Positions 43,771-55,661 are shown, counted from the stretch's first letter. The stretch: DNA of 64,000 nt from Notospermus geniculatus (GCA_002633025.1 NMRB01001522.1:96261-160260); one strand, 5' to 3'. Program-made: numbers and translations. Notes: generated by a model not told the origin, from the sequence alone.

Positions 43771-43827
43771 CAGTATCTACCGTTCATGTCATTAATACAC
43801 TTCTAATGGGGACCCTAGCCGACTTCC

Positions 43828-44225
43828 TTAAAGGGAGACATGCGAAAAATATTGCCCGGCGGGCACAAGTTGTCTTTGTTTTGATTAGCGCACAGCGCCG
43901 TCTGTTAATACGCGGTGACACTACGCTATAGCACAGGCCCCCTGGAGAGCTATCAGTGAGTTTAGAACACGTACCTAACCAAAAAACACTAGTTTGTAAA
44001 AAATACACCCCGAGCTCACGAATTTGTGAGCTCGTGGTGTGTTGTTACGTGTTGTGTTTTTCAGATACGTTTGGTTAGATACGTGTTCTAAACTCACTGA
44101 TAGTTCTCCAAGGGCCTGTGCTACAGCGTAGTGTCACCGCGTATTAACAGACGGCGCTGTGCGCTAATCAAAACAAAGACAACTTGTGCCCGCCGGGCAA
44201 TATTTTTCGCATGTCTCCCTTTAAT
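43828..44225. mobile_element. TTAA-flanked near-palindrome, about 0.4 kb
   Basis: TTAAAGGGAGACATGCGAAA at the left and TTTCGCATGTCTCCCTTTAA at the right. Arms of about 165 bp pair nearly base for base (TTGCCCGGCGGGCACAAG, ACAGCGCCGTCTGTTAATAC, AGTGAGTTTAGAACACG), around a loop of about 55 bp that itself contains GAGCTCACGAATTTGTGAGCTC. The TTAA flank fits a piggyBac-type non-autonomous element. Confidence 0.85.
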
Positions 44226-44395
44226 AGGTGTCACTAGTGGTTAAAACTATTGAAATAAAACTGACATCCCCGTCCTGATCAATCAATTTCCCACACAAAG
44301 GCGTCCATTGTATAGCACCGGGTTTCGGTGTGCTGCCCTCTATCGTAGCTATAGGATCCCCATTGATTATATGAATAATCTAGTGCAGTCCTTCA

Positions 44396-47300
44396 TCACA
44401 CTATTCGGTGCAGAAGTAAACAAAACATCGTAGCGACAGTCGATATTTTCGAAAACGAGGCTGAGTATGGAAGCGAGGCTTTATTCGCCTGAGACGCTGA
44501 ATCCGTCCTCGTCACGCAGATTAAACCGTCACTGATCCCGATAACTTCCGGTCTTATGCAATGATCCTGATTTGGTCCAACGCAGGCGGCGTAGCCCATG
44601 ACGTGGGCAATGTAGTGCTGTTCGTGTACGCCGTTGAGGAGGTGAGACATTGGTCCCTGGGCGTAGATGGCGACATCCTCGCCGCCGTGAGTTTCAGAGC
44701 CACGGGGAACGGCTGCCTGCTGTTTGTAGTCCGGGTCCTCTGAAAGCGAATGTTTCACGAAAACAATAAACAGGAGAAGGAGATTTCCGCTGTTGTGTTA
44801 AAGCTTAGATTGGTTGCATGTAACGAAAAATTGGACGAATAAAATTATTCTTTCACAGGCAATTTTGCTTTCATTATGTTTGGCTGGCAAGACCAAAGAA
44901 AAAATCGTACTGCTTTACACCGTGTCTAATTTGCCGTGTTTCCTTAGACCTCTTTTTCCACAAAGTTTTTCCTTTTTCCTAAATAATACTTACCGGTGTC
45001 TACGTCAGTGATGTCAGCTCTGCCTTTTGGCGTAATGACGTAACCGGGACCATTGCCGTACAAAACTGATGTGGAAGGCATTCCGTCGCTGTTACCAGAG
45101 CTTGTTAGTTCTGTAAAAATAATGCATCCGGGTTTTTTAATCCCTGCCGTAACACGATCAAAATTTCTCAGCAAAGTTTCTGAGTACTACATGTATGCAC
45201 ATTGAAGACTTACATAGGCCTATGGGGCAATGCATTTCCAAAAAATCGTGTGAAAGATTTGATCGTGTGTAGCCGACGTTACCATCAACTGAATAACCTG
45301 ACAGCCGTCGAAAAACCATGCCATGACAAGATAGCGAGTGCGTCCTCTAAAAATCTGTCGCACTCCATTTTGTCCGTTGTACGGATCAAGTGGGCCTACT
45401 TGGCCTAAAGCCTAGCGCACATTTGCGGTAAAACTGAATGCGTTAGGGGTGTTTTTAAAGTCGACTGACCCAACGCTGTCGACTCGTCATTCAGCCTGGT
45501 CAGTCGATTTTAACAGACACCCCTAACGCATTGAGTTTTGTCGCAAATGTGCGCTTGTGCGTCACTGGACAGCAGGGAACCGCTTCACTCACTGCCGAAT
45601 ATCGGATTTCCCCTATCCGGATAACCAGCCAACACCATGGTGTGTGAATGGTCAGCAGTGACCACCGTCAGGGTGTCCTTGGTGCTAGTCATGTTAATAG
45701 CCACCTGGACGGCTTCCTCAAAGGCGAGGCCATCTTCGATTGCGTATTGTGCTTGGCCGGCGTGGTGTCCGTGGTCGATCCTGCCACCTATGGGGAGAAA
45801 GGAAACAACACAGGTGTGATAGAATCTAATGCCCCACCCGTCTGATGTCCCCCTGTATTGTTTGTCACAGGATTAAGGGTCTTGGTCTCTCTAGAGTCCA
45901 ATTCAATGGTGCCGCTTAATCCGTAAATTGTATTGTTGGGGGACATCCCATATCGGGAGACATTAGATTCTTTTACAGGTGTCATATAAGTGAGAGATAG
46001 CAAAATTCGTCTTCAATTTCAATTTCAATTTCAATTTATTTCAGTACCAAACCGGGTTCCCGGTGTAGTACAATGTACATTTAAATAGTTCCCTGTGCGC
46101 ACTGTTGTTGACCATGTGTTGGGAATTCGGAATATGATTGGTCGAACTTGTCCGTTGTGGTCGTTGGTAACGTTATGTGCATTATCTCTGCAGCAGGTTT
46201 TAAAATGTCGCAATTACCTTCGACGAATAAGAAGAACCCCTTGTCATTTTTCTGTAAAATCTGAATGGCTTTCCGTGTCATCTCTGCCAGGCTTGGTTCC
46301 TTCTTTCCATCTTTTATGCGGTCCAACTCGTACTGCATGTTGGAACGTTCAAAAAGCCCTGAAACGAACGCAGGTTAGAAGCGAATACACAAATGTAGGA
46401 GTCGGATTTCACGCGAATTTGTCCTTTAGGCTCCAGTTCCATAGAGCTCACGTTGACACTTTTCACGCGCCACGCTTCACGTTTTCCTTTCGTTCCTCGA
46501 TTCAGCGCACAACAAGACACACATTACCTGTCCTGTGACATGCTTTCTCCGAGGAACGAAAGGAAAACGTGAAGCGTGGCGCGTGAAAAGTGTCAACGTG
46601 AGCTCTATGGAACTGGAGCCTAATGCCCGGTTGTTCAGCCTACGCTCACCTGAGCCTGGCTTATACCTCAAACTCGAGTTCACGTAAGCCGCGCTTATGT
46701 CTGGTCATAAGAACAGCTCAGTCAATTCCGAGTTCATTGCACAACCTGAATTAAACTTGGGATCACCGAAGCCTGGCTTATTACTCTCCTTCCCAATGCT
46801 TTCCTATACAATTTCCTTGATGTGTAGCCGGTTGCTCAGGTGTGGCTTACATGAGGTGATCCAATGCCTCTGCAATCTTTCAAGTCTGGGCATACAATGA
46901 GTAGACCTACCATTGTAAGTCGCGCTTATAACCACCCCACTGCCAGGTTTATTATAAGAAAGGCTTAAGCTTGGCTTGTGTTTGACACCCAACCTGTGCA
47001 ACGCACTGTGAAATGTAAGTCTGGCTTAAGCCACGCTTATGTCGGGATTGACCCAACTCTGGCTTAAGCCAAGGCTGAACAACCGGGCATTAGCATATCA
47101 TATTGAGTTTGAGCAGTTATGTTCAGTGAGTCGCCGTGTAGTAGATGTTTCCCAATTCTTTTGACAGTAGGTCGGTCTGCCTCGGAGTGAGTTTACTGTA
47201 CCCATGTTAGTTCCCTATATCCGTGGGTTTGTACGCACGATACATAGGATCTGAAAAGTCGCATCCTCTCTTCCGTGAGACCTGGGTCACATATAAAAAA

Positions 47301-50300
47301 ATGATACATTCTGAAAGAAATGATCCGTAAATCCAATTTAATCCAGCTTACCCATCAAGAAGTCTGTTTTTGCAGCATCGACTTTGTCAAATTGGTTCTT
47401 ATTCCAAACATATTTTGCTTCCTTTCCTTGACTGCTTTTGTCTTTTTTCCATTCCTGTAGGAAAAAAAGTATTTCCTTCGGTTAATTGTCCCCCGCAGTC
47501 GACAGACTGCATGGGGACTTACAAACGGGTCTCGTCCGTCGTCCACAACACCAACCTCGACATACGGTTACCACTTACACAGTGTGCAATGTACTCATCA
47601 TACACAACATGCCGCCTGGAAACGAGGTCAAGCTCCAGATTTGTTCGTCGATTTAGCAAAGAATGTGACCTTAATTAAATATAATCTCTGCCTCAATAGT
47701 TGAATTGTAAACAGAACAATAAATGAAAACATTACCAGTGTTTTTGTTGCACTTTTAACTTCCAACTTATACACAACGACAACCAAATTGCAATGTCGCG
47801 AATTGCCGTAAAGCAGTCGTCTCACCTCACACGTTCATCATGCACATCATCATCCATGTCATCATGCACATGATGCATGTTGATGTTACACGAGACACAC
47901 GTCATGCACGGGTGCTGTTGAATAGGCCTACATTCTCATGATCAAGGAGTACACTTCGGATTGTTATGCATGGCAGTGGATAGCCCTGGGCAAGACAACA
48001 AATTTGCTGGCATAAAATAGGTCCAGCGATGGCATGGACATGATGATGGATGGCAGACGCAAAAACCCACCCACTCACACATAGGCCTAGCCTAGGCCTA
48101 GTCTAGTCATTCTGCGAAATCCTCCTCAATCTACTCTTCACTCAACACCCAAATCATACGCCTACATGTGCACAATTCCCTGTACCATACACTGACCACC
48201 ACCTCACGTAAGTGCTCCCAGAACCTTCATGCCACCCCTCCAAACCAAGCACCTGCTGCGGGGGACACAGCTTCTCTGATGCCTTGTTCAACTTATTGCT
48301 CTCTGTTTTCAGTTTAAACGCCGTACAACCGCCGTAGGATCTTTGTAACCTGACTTACGTCAGTCAGGTGATGGAAGCGAAATTTGAAAAATGAAAATTT
48401 GGACCTATGGATTGGACATGTTTATTGGCGAAAGCTCAGCGAACGGTCGAAGACGAGTTCACCAGTTCCTGACCTTGACACAAGAGGGCGCCTATGTCCG
48501 TCGGGAAGTAAAAGGTAAGTTGTTTTTCGTTTTAAAGAAGACTGTAACTTGCATTGATAAGGTTCTTTCCGTCTTTTCTGTTTCCCGTCTTGGTCGGATA
48601 TTCTGGATCAGAGTCGGTGTTGGTCATGAACATGGATCGCCCTCCCCCAAGAATTACCTGAAAGTGTTAAAATCAAGATTGATTGATTGATCGACTGATT
48701 GATTACTTGATCATTAATTTACTGAATGATCATCATAAACAAAAATGCCTCTTGAAATAGCGATACACCTAGCGGTTGGATCACGAACTACTGTTATCTC
48801 GAACCCGAAGGTCAAATTTTTACCCAAATTTTCTGAATACGCGCAATAAAGGCTAACACACATGTAGGCCTATATACATGAACATATCGGTCTGTTTATA
48901 CATCTAAGACCTACAGGGCTTGAATTGGAATATTCAAAAAATCGTATGGAATCTTCGAAAGTACACTGAACAAAACCTACTGAAACATCCTTGTCGCGTT
49001 CTATCAGCTGAAGGGCGATGTCCTTACACTTTCCTTTCGCGTCACCAGGCAGGTCGGAATCGTCCTCCCAGTCTCGGGAGACAGACCTGGCGTAGGCTGC
49101 ACCAGGAGATGCATGCGTGACCCTAGTTGTTGATACCAGCCCCGTCGATTTGCCTTCAACAGGAAAATTGCTGTTATAATTATATTGCTATAGATGGCTA
49201 CCTTCATCGAACAAGTCAGTGTTTGTGCCTTTGACTCACCTGCCCAACAGGTAAGCTATTACCTTATCGCAGCGCCCGTCCTCCGTGGTGTGGCACGGTT
49301 CTTAACCGCTTGGCTTAGAATCTTCAAATTTGGTAAACAGGTACCTTATGGCAAAAACTGAAACTTAGCGCAAACTTATTACCAGGGCCTGTTTCAAAAA
49401 GTGATTTTTAAGCTAATGGTACCTTTTTACCAAATGGTAAATGAATTGAAGTTAATGGTACCATTAGCTTAAAGTCACTTTATGAAACAGGCCCCTGGTC
49501 TTTGAGGGTTACTTTGTGGAAAACGTTCTTTTGGCTATCTCCTGAACACTTCCCGGTAAAATAATAATACCTCCACGTGAACGATAAAGAATTTTTGCGA
49601 ACTGGTCGACTCCGGTAGACCGACGCCCTCTTCAGCTAATGTAGGCCTAGCAGTAAGTCTTACCTTTCGCCGCTGACCAGTCCAATATCGAGGAAACTTC
49701 TGCTTCCTCTCGGGCTGTCGAGCAGTCCCCTACTTTAACAGTGTCATCATAACCGAGCACTTTGCTCCGTGTTTTCACCCCACCAAGGTAGGCGGTGGCT
49801 GTTCCTGCCGAATCGGCCACTTGCTTGTCTGTGGTGTAGGTCTGTTGAAAAGGAAATGACGTCATAAACACTCAGTCATCGCCGCGATCCTTTCGAGGCC
49901 TGTCGCGTGCAAAACGTGGGACGACTAACCTGCTAACCCTTATCTTGATCAACGAACAGGGGACAAGGCACCAGTCAGCATGAAATTTGGCCGTGTAGCC
50001 TACATGTAATTGCTCCAAACAAAAGATAACGGAAATTTTACACTTTAGGACGCTTACGGCCCCATATTCCTGAAAAGTTAAGACTTAGGCCTACCCGCGT
50101 GTTTCTTGGGCAAATACAATGTGGAAAATTCCTGTGCATTGGGTGTAGTTACACGAAGTTATGTAAACACCCTTTATAAATATGCTCTAAATGGCCTCTT
50201 AGTCCTATGTACATGTAATTACATTTTTTGAAGCGGTGTTTTATTGACGTACTGCCCTTTGACTCACCGGGTAGGTCGAAAATCGAGGATAATAGCATAC

Positions 50301-52183
50301 ATATTACATTTTCGTTGAGGTAACTTGCTTTGATATATCTAGAGACAATAGCCATTCGAATACAATGCCCCTTGCATAATTCAAATACTTGCAATGTCCT
50401 TGTCTTACCTGTCGATACAAGTTTTACATGTGGGAACTTCGAAAATGATCAAAGAAAGGGCCTCCATGATAAATGTGATCGAGTGTAGTTCACATTCCTC
50501 CTAACCTTCCTGGCAAAAACTTTCATAAAGTTTGTCCCCTCTTTCAAAAAAGGATTTGGCCTAGTGGTTTAAGGCGTGTGCCCCTGAGTGCTGGCGATTG
50601 ATGCCATATGCGAGGGCTCGTGTGTTCGATCCTGGTAGGAAGCAATGTCTTTCACCTTAGAAACCCGATTTCTATTTCATATTCTTTCAAAAAAGGGTGA
50701 AGAAAAATGTAGAATAATTTGTCCTTTTTATCGAAGGAAGGCACTGAGGTCGATAGCTTGAGAAGAGCATAGTCAGCAGCACCAAACATGGTAGCGACCC
50801 AGCCAGCCTTCTTCGCCTTAAAACTTTCTAATTACATGTTAACGACTACATATATTTTCACCCCAAGAAAGCTTCTTTTACCTTAGCTAAAGCTACTGCG
50901 GGAAATTTTTCAAAGTTGAGAACCTCCTCCTCTCCTGGCTTGCCCGCCTTCTGCCCCTTACGTATCCGCATGGCCGTGACAGTGGACACCCCCATCCCGT
51001 CACCGATAAACATAATCACGTTCTTTGCCACGCGGTAATTCTCCATCAGTTGCAGTGTCTTTTTCAGTTCGTCCTGGCCGCTTGCGATCCATTTTGCTTT
51101 TGCTGCAATCAACAACGTCTGACATATCAGATCAGAGGAGATGAGGGACCGAAAATTTCTCTGGTGGGAAAAAAGGAAGGCAACCCTTTCTTTGGGAAGA
51201 CGTTAGTGACAAATGGCAGGAGGTTTTGTTTAGGAAAAATCGGTGCCTAAAGGAAGACAGCATACGTCTTTGGGGAGAATTTGGTGAGAAAAGGAAGACT
51301 ATGCTACCTGTGGTTTGGGAAGGAGCCAGTGTCAAAAGAGACAGGGGGAGTTGGTGCCAAAAGGAAGACAAACTTTGTCTTTAGGGAGAAGTTGGTGCCA
51401 AAAGGAAGACAACCTTTGTCTTTAGGGAGAAGTTGGTGCCAAAAGGAAGACAACCTTTGTCTTTAGGGAGAAGTTGGTGCCAAAAAGAAAGACAAGTTTT
51501 GGTTTTGGGGAGAAGTTGGTGCCAAAAGGAAGAAAACGTTATGGACGTGTTTGGGAGACGTTGGTGCTAAGAGGAAGGCAAAAAGCCGAAAGTTCTCCAT
51601 AGTTTTTGGACATGATTTCTACAGGTGTAGAACAAGATTATCCTGATTGAGGATATTTCTTATTTGAAGCCCTGTTGTTCCCATTATTTGGGTTACGAAG
51701 ACGGAATTCCCAAGATTAGAGTGGAACTTCTCTAATAAAGACAACTCTCACTTAGGGACTGTAGATGCTGTTTTCATGGTGTCCTGATTACAGAGCATAA
51801 AATTTAGAATTGCCCAAGTTTTGACTATTAGTAATTTTGGTCTCCGTATTAAGGGGCGTCGTCCTGGCAGAAGAGTCCGTGAAGAGAGTTTCCGTTGTTT
51901 CTTTATCTGTCGTTATTATCTATCTGTCGTTTCTTTGTGTCAATACGCGCCTACCCGACTTTATCTTAATCAGGCATTGGGTTCAATACACTTAAAATTT
52001 GTTTTCGATTAGGTCACAATTTCTAATGACGTAGAAAGACATTTCTTTCTACATGTAAATGATAGAACATGGCAGTCGAAAAAAAATCAACTTACGCTCT
52101 AGTTTTCTTTCCGTAAGTCCGCCTTCAAATATCACGGCCAGGGTCAGCAGAATCCGAAAGAAAATATTAACCGTTGAATCCAT
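44396..52183 (-). CDS. Alkaline phosphatase B, 10 exons, 554 aa
   Basis: Second tandem phosphatase, predicted secreted and GPI-anchored. Exons (minus): 52183-52096, 51102-50882, 49841-49664, 49153-48981, 48657-48553, 47454-47352, 46358-46218, 45787-45593, 45110-44994, 44739-44396. Six internal exons have exactly the same length as in copy A (221, 178, 173, 105, 103, 141), and phases are identical. Marks: signal peptide ([19 protein letters not shown]), [26 protein letters not shown] (catalytic Ser), [38 protein letters not shown]. The tail is hydrophobic ([13 protein letters not shown]). Exon 5 ends at AAT|GCAAGT, a GC donor instead of GT. Its length equals exon 5 of copy A, which supports the call. 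Exon 8 is three bases longer than in A because its donor is GTGAGT after an extra codon. Confidence 0.94.
45414..45556. repeat. Foldback element in phosphatase B intron 8
   Basis: AGCGCACATTTGCGGTAAAA pairs with TTTTGTCGCAAATGTGCGCTT, then AATGCGTTAGGGGTGT with ACACCCCTAACGCATT. The loop is about 35 bp. It ends about 37 bases from exon 8. Confidence 0.8.
45842..45912. mobile_element. SINE body fragment (relative of 6575-6645)
   Basis: Shares GATGTCCCC, ATTGTTTGTCACAGGATTAAGGGT and TTGGTCTCTCTAGAGT with the SINE at 6575-6714, here without the tRNA-like head. In phosphatase B intron 7, which also carries a TTCAATTTCAATTTCAATTT run at about 46014-46038. Confidence 0.55.
46426..46622. repeat. 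Foldback element, about 80-bp arms, phosphatase B intron 6
   Basis: TTAGGCTCCAGTTCCATAGA pairs with TCTATGGAACTGGAGCCTAA. The arms include GCTCACGTTGACACTTTTCA and CGCGCCACGCTTCACGTTTT. It directly abuts the next element. Confidence 0.85.
46621..47092. mobile_element. About 0.47-kb element with GGTTGTTCAGCCT ends
   Basis: TAATGCCCGGTTGTTCAGCC at the left and GGCTGAACAACCGGGCATTA at the right are exact complements. Inside, words like AAGCCTGGCTTA and AAGCCACGCTTATG recur in both orientations, so it forms a multi-arm foldback. It fills most of the rest of phosphatase B intron 6. Confidence 0.8.
48391..48514 (+). CDS. Possible antisense first exon inside phosphatase B intron 5
   Basis: An ATG at 48391 opens 41 codons ([20 protein letters not shown]...) ending at a good donor AAAAG|GTAAGT. 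I see no partner exon or homology. It may be chance, since the window is large. It overlaps no phosphatase exon. Confidence 0.15.
49382..49498. repeat. Foldback element in phosphatase B intron 3
   Basis: CCAGGGCCTGTTTCAAAAAG pairs with TTATGAAACAGGCCCCTGG. Inner arms are AAGCTAATGGTACC and GGTACCATTAGCTT. Confidence 0.8.
50560..50645 (+). mobile_element. tRNA-Leu/Ser-like SINE head
   Basis: TTTGGCCTAGTGGTTTAAGG matches a polymerase III A box region, and GTGTTCGATCC at about 50621 matches a B box. The spacing is long, as in a tRNA with a long variable arm. The terminal stem does not close, so a SINE or tRNA pseudogene is more likely than a tRNA gene. It lies in phosphatase B intron 2. Confidence 0.45.
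51145..51575. repeat. 41-bp minisatellite in phosphatase B intron 1
   Basis: Units beginning TTGGTGCCAAAAGGAAGACA occur at 51351, 51392, 51433, 51474 and 51515, with degenerate units on both sides. About five good copies plus several diverged ones. Confidence 0.85.
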
Positions 52184-53771
52184 GCCAATTTTGAGAAAAT
52201 GAAATTAACCCCCCAAAACAGGTATAAAGATAACGTAATTTTTCACACACCACCGCGAATCAAAACCGACTGGAGACCGATAGTGACACACGATCAGTGA
52301 CACTCTTGATTCGACCTCGCTCCCCCGTGAAAAAATCTTATGCAGTGCGCCCACGGTGAGATCACGACGGCGAGATTGCGTCGATTCGCGTGGCCCCACG
52401 AGTGTAGGGGTATCCCCATGAGTGATGGGAGTGCCAGTGGGTAGGCGGTTTGTCAGGTCAGGTCAACCTTCAGATTATCAATTAAGTACAATCACACTTG
52501 ATTTTAGACAACCGCAAATACGGAGTATATTATACATACATGTATTGGTTGTCTTGAAACAAAGTACAGGCCGAAAGTTGATTAAAGTATCGTTTTTGTG
52601 TGAGCGGCGGTTGGCGTTATACTCGGAGACAGGCGTCTCCACTCGCCACAAAATCAAACCCGTTTGGGTGGTCATCGCCGGCGAGAAGATTCCATGCATC
52701 CCTATCCAGCGCACACCTGGGGTTGGAGGGTGGCGCGCACGGTGATGGTGGCGCAACTCTGTTGGGTTTTGCCGGAGGTATGGAGTCCAAGACAGGCTTC
52801 TGGCCACCTGTGTGGGGTCTTTTTTCTGCCCCTGGCATAGACAGGAAGAAGGAAGAAAATGTTGGTATGACACTTCACTTCTTATTTGTGAGATATGGAG
52901 CGTGAGAACGGCATAACCACTTGAACATTGCCGAGTACCACTTCATGTCGCTTTGAATACTCGAGACGTCATATGCAGCGAGTATTGCTTTGGGTTACCA
53001 CTCGGTCCTAGAGGTGTAAAGGGAGTACCTGCCCTCGAGGTCGGGGGATGGTGATCAACTGGAACACGATCCCTACTCCAGACTTGGTTCATTGTAAGTT
53101 GTCAAAGTAGAGCTGTTACATCGATGGACCATGTTCCCACTGGTCAGCCGTGGAGATACTGTCAGTTACCACGGGAGGGCAGCACTAATGTGTATACCTC
53201 CAGACGCCCTGAGGATGGGTAGCGAGATGGTGCCCTCTCCCGGACCAAGGGTAAGAGGCCTCCTTTCTCTGGACTTCGAAGACGCTTTGAGAAGGGGGAG
53301 GTGGTGGAGACGGGTATCGACCCGCCTGAACATAAACTGACACAAAAACCCTCCTTTGCGTCGAAAGCATCATCATCTTATTTAGGCCCCTACACACAAC
53401 ATGGTGCTGTATTTTTGATAGTAGAGAGGCAGACATGATAGACTATCGAGTTCTGGTTCCTGCGGAAGTGACCCTAAATACAGATTCTGTCATGTCTGTC
53501 CGTCGAACCTATCCCATCGAATGATCCATAGTTTCATGCCATTATAGGCAAGTTATGAAAAACATGTACCAGAATTATGATGTCGAATAAAGAGTCGGTG
53601 TAAAGTTTACAATTCAAATGCCACTCGATCTTTTAGTTTACTTCATGCAAACCGGCGGTAGTCAAAGTCTCTTCAACTTAAACGCGGCCACACTCGGCCG
53701 ACACCCATTCGAAGGTAACTTCCTGGTACTAAGTTCTTGTAATGCAGTTTTTGTCGGTAAAGGTCTGGGTG
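52184..53771. other. Intergenic between phosphatase B and the LRR gene
   Basis: 5' flank of phosphatase B, then a GC-richer stretch (about 52600-53340). Its open frames contain low-complexity Gly/Pro/Arg-rich translations, and I could not assign it. It could be an old retroelement fragment, but no domain is visible. Confidence 0.4.
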
Positions 53772-54998
53772 TCAGTGTACAAATTCTACACACAGGCGTA
53801 TGGAACTCAACACGATGCTGAACAATATCAGAGAATCATCTGGCTCTATCATTCCAGCTCGCGAAATTTCACATATTCCCTTCTCCCTGTGATACCGATC
53901 GTTTCGCAACCAAGTCCCGCACTTACAGTCGAACCTGTGGCCCGGTTTGTCATCACGGCACTCCTCGCTTGCTTGCTTTACGAACGGCCTCCCCGCGTAT
54001 TTGGTCCCGTCCAGATCGGGTACATAGTGGAGATTCAAACCTCTGTATCTTTGTGGCTTCATGCAGCTCCCAAGCACTGTGACAACGAGTGGTTTCAGCC
54101 GCCGGTAGAGCTCGCAGTCGCAAATAATTGGGTTGTCCTTGAGTGTAATGTCGGATCCCTTGAATGCACATGGCGTCTCACCGAGAAAATCCAAAGAGCC
54201 AATCAGATTCGAGTCCAGATTCAAACTGAAGGGCTTCGGCTGTTTCCGGAAAGCTTCGGTAGAAATGTTCGTCAAACCGTTCCTTTTGAAACTGTAATAT
54301 TGGCCTACCAATTTTGGCAGGCCTTGGAACGACGTCGCATCCAGTTCTGTGATATTATTTTGATCCAGGATGAGGTTGCGTAGGTTGACCAATGGCGTTA
54401 GCGAGTCTCGCGGCACTTCAGACAGTCCTACGCCGGCCATGTGCAGAGTTTCCAAGTTGTACAGCCCTTCGAACATCACCGCGGTAAAGATAAGCGGATT
54501 CCCACTTAGATCAAGAGTATGCAGCCTATTTGCAAATTTGAACGAGTTCGCGAGGATCACGGTGATGCTATTTCCCGCGAGGGACAGGGCGCGTAACTGT
54601 TTCAGCTCTTCGAAAATAGGTGGCACCACCGTCAAATTACAACGGTTCAAGTAAAGCTTCACGACAGAGCCAGCTCCCACGAAAGATTCGCCAGTGACTG
54701 AAGTCAACGGGTTCTGAGTGAGAATAAGTACTTTGACTTTGACGTTAGAAAGCCACCCTTTTCGCAAATTTCGAATCCGATTTCGACTCAGGTTCAGTTC
54801 CTCGATGACGTCATAACGATTTGATGACGTCATGTGCTGTTCAAACTCCGGCACATCGGTGAGTCCGCGATTAGAACACTTTATGAATATCCCAAAGAGT
54901 GTATTTGCACAAGTACATGATTTTCCGTCAACGCATGCGCAGTACGCTATTGTAATCCGCCATATTCCAAAGAAAAGTAGAGATATTAGAAAACTCAT
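53772..54998 (-). CDS. Secreted or surface leucine-rich-repeat protein (408 aa, single exon)
   Basis: Extracellular LRR protein, probably a recognition or adhesion molecule (role inferred from architecture). The N terminus is a signal peptide (about 1-19), then a Cys-rich cap (about 20-45, CACVDGKSCTC). About eight LRRs follow (about 65-265), with typical L..L.L..N.L patterns such as EELNLSRNRI, LRALSLAGNSI, LHTLDLSGNP and LRNLILDQNNI. A C-terminal LRR cap has NPIICDCELYRRL and a Cys about 15 residues later, and a second Cys-containing segment follows (CRDDKPGHRFDCKCGTW). The last 20 residues are hydrophobic (LILFSIVLSSIRLCVEF), suggesting a GPI signal or a short membrane anchor. No intron interrupts the frame. 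The ATG at 54998 is preferred because the signal peptide begins there. There is no Toll/IL-1 domain. Confidence 0.88.
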   Translation of the reverse strand: MSFLISLLFFGIWRITIAYCACVDGKSCTCANTLFGIFIKCSNRGLTDVPEFEQHMTSSNRYDVIEELNLSRNRIRNLRKGWLSNVKVKVLILTQNPLTSVTGESFVGAGSVVKLYLNRCNLTVVPPIFEELKQLRALSLAGNSITVILANSFKFANRLHTLDLSGNPLIFTAVMFEGLYNLETLHMAGVGLSEVPRDSLTPLVNLRNLILDQNNITELDATSFQGLPKLVGQYYSFKRNGLTNISTEAFRKQPKPFSLNLDSNLIGSLDFLGETPCAFKGSDITLKDNPIICDCELYRRLKPLVVTVLGSCMKPQRYRGLNLHYVPDLDGTKYAGRPFVKQASEECRDDKPGHRFDCKCGTWLRNDRYHREKGICEISRAGMIEPDDSLILFSIVLSSIRLCVEFVH

Positions 54999-55514
54999 CC
55001 TGAAATTTTCACCGCCTTTTAAATGTTACTTCATTCTTCGCCGGGAGCCTTGTTCATTGGAAGGGTCGAGGGCTCTTTTCTCTGTAGAAAACCAAAGGAA
55101 ACATTACTTTATTAGTGCGTGTGTGTATAAAAAGAGCTCGTTCACGGCAAGATCAACCAACCCCTTTCGTACCAAGTACTTTAAACAACCGTCGGCGCGG
55201 ATTTATTGTATCTTCGGATGCTAAGTTGTTTTTAGGGCCTAAAATAGCCAATCGTAAACTATTTTCGTCCCTTTCAATGTTTTTATATAAAAATTTATGA
55301 ATTTTATCTTATCGGCTGACATTTTCTATCGCTTCTAATCCGAACAACACCAACGTGAAAAAAACATTTCTTTCATAAATTTTTCCTTCTAAAATGCAGA
55401 ACTTCGAACTTTTTCATTAACCTTTTCTTTATTTCATACGGCAAAAGTTTCTATTCCTATACCAGAAAGTCATTGCTTTTTGCGCCATCACGCCGCCACA
55501 TGTTTTTTTCACAC
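54999..55514. other. 5' flank of the LRR gene
   Basis: AT-rich. No clear promoter motif could be assigned, and no other gene is seen. Confidence 0.4.
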
Positions 55515-55661
55515 TAAAGCTGGATTTAGCTGCACGCGGTATGCGGATTGCGGAACGCGGTAAGCGGAAAGTTCAATGCATTTCGCATACAACAAATCGC
55601 TTCCGCCGGGAATTCCGCGGCCCTATACCGCATTCCGCGTGTCACCTAAATGCAGCTTTAG
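55515..55661. repeat. GCGGATTGCGG hairpin family, copy 2
   Basis: AAAGCTGGATTTAGCTGCAC at the left and GTGTCACCTAAATGCAGCTTT at the right pair imperfectly. The interior GCGGTATGCGGATTGCGGAA matches 29852-29989. Confidence 0.8.

Noticed and set aside
53742-54383. 213-codon plus-strand frame opposite the LRR gene
   Set aside because: Antisense shadow of a well-supported LRR coding sequence, with no domain of its own.
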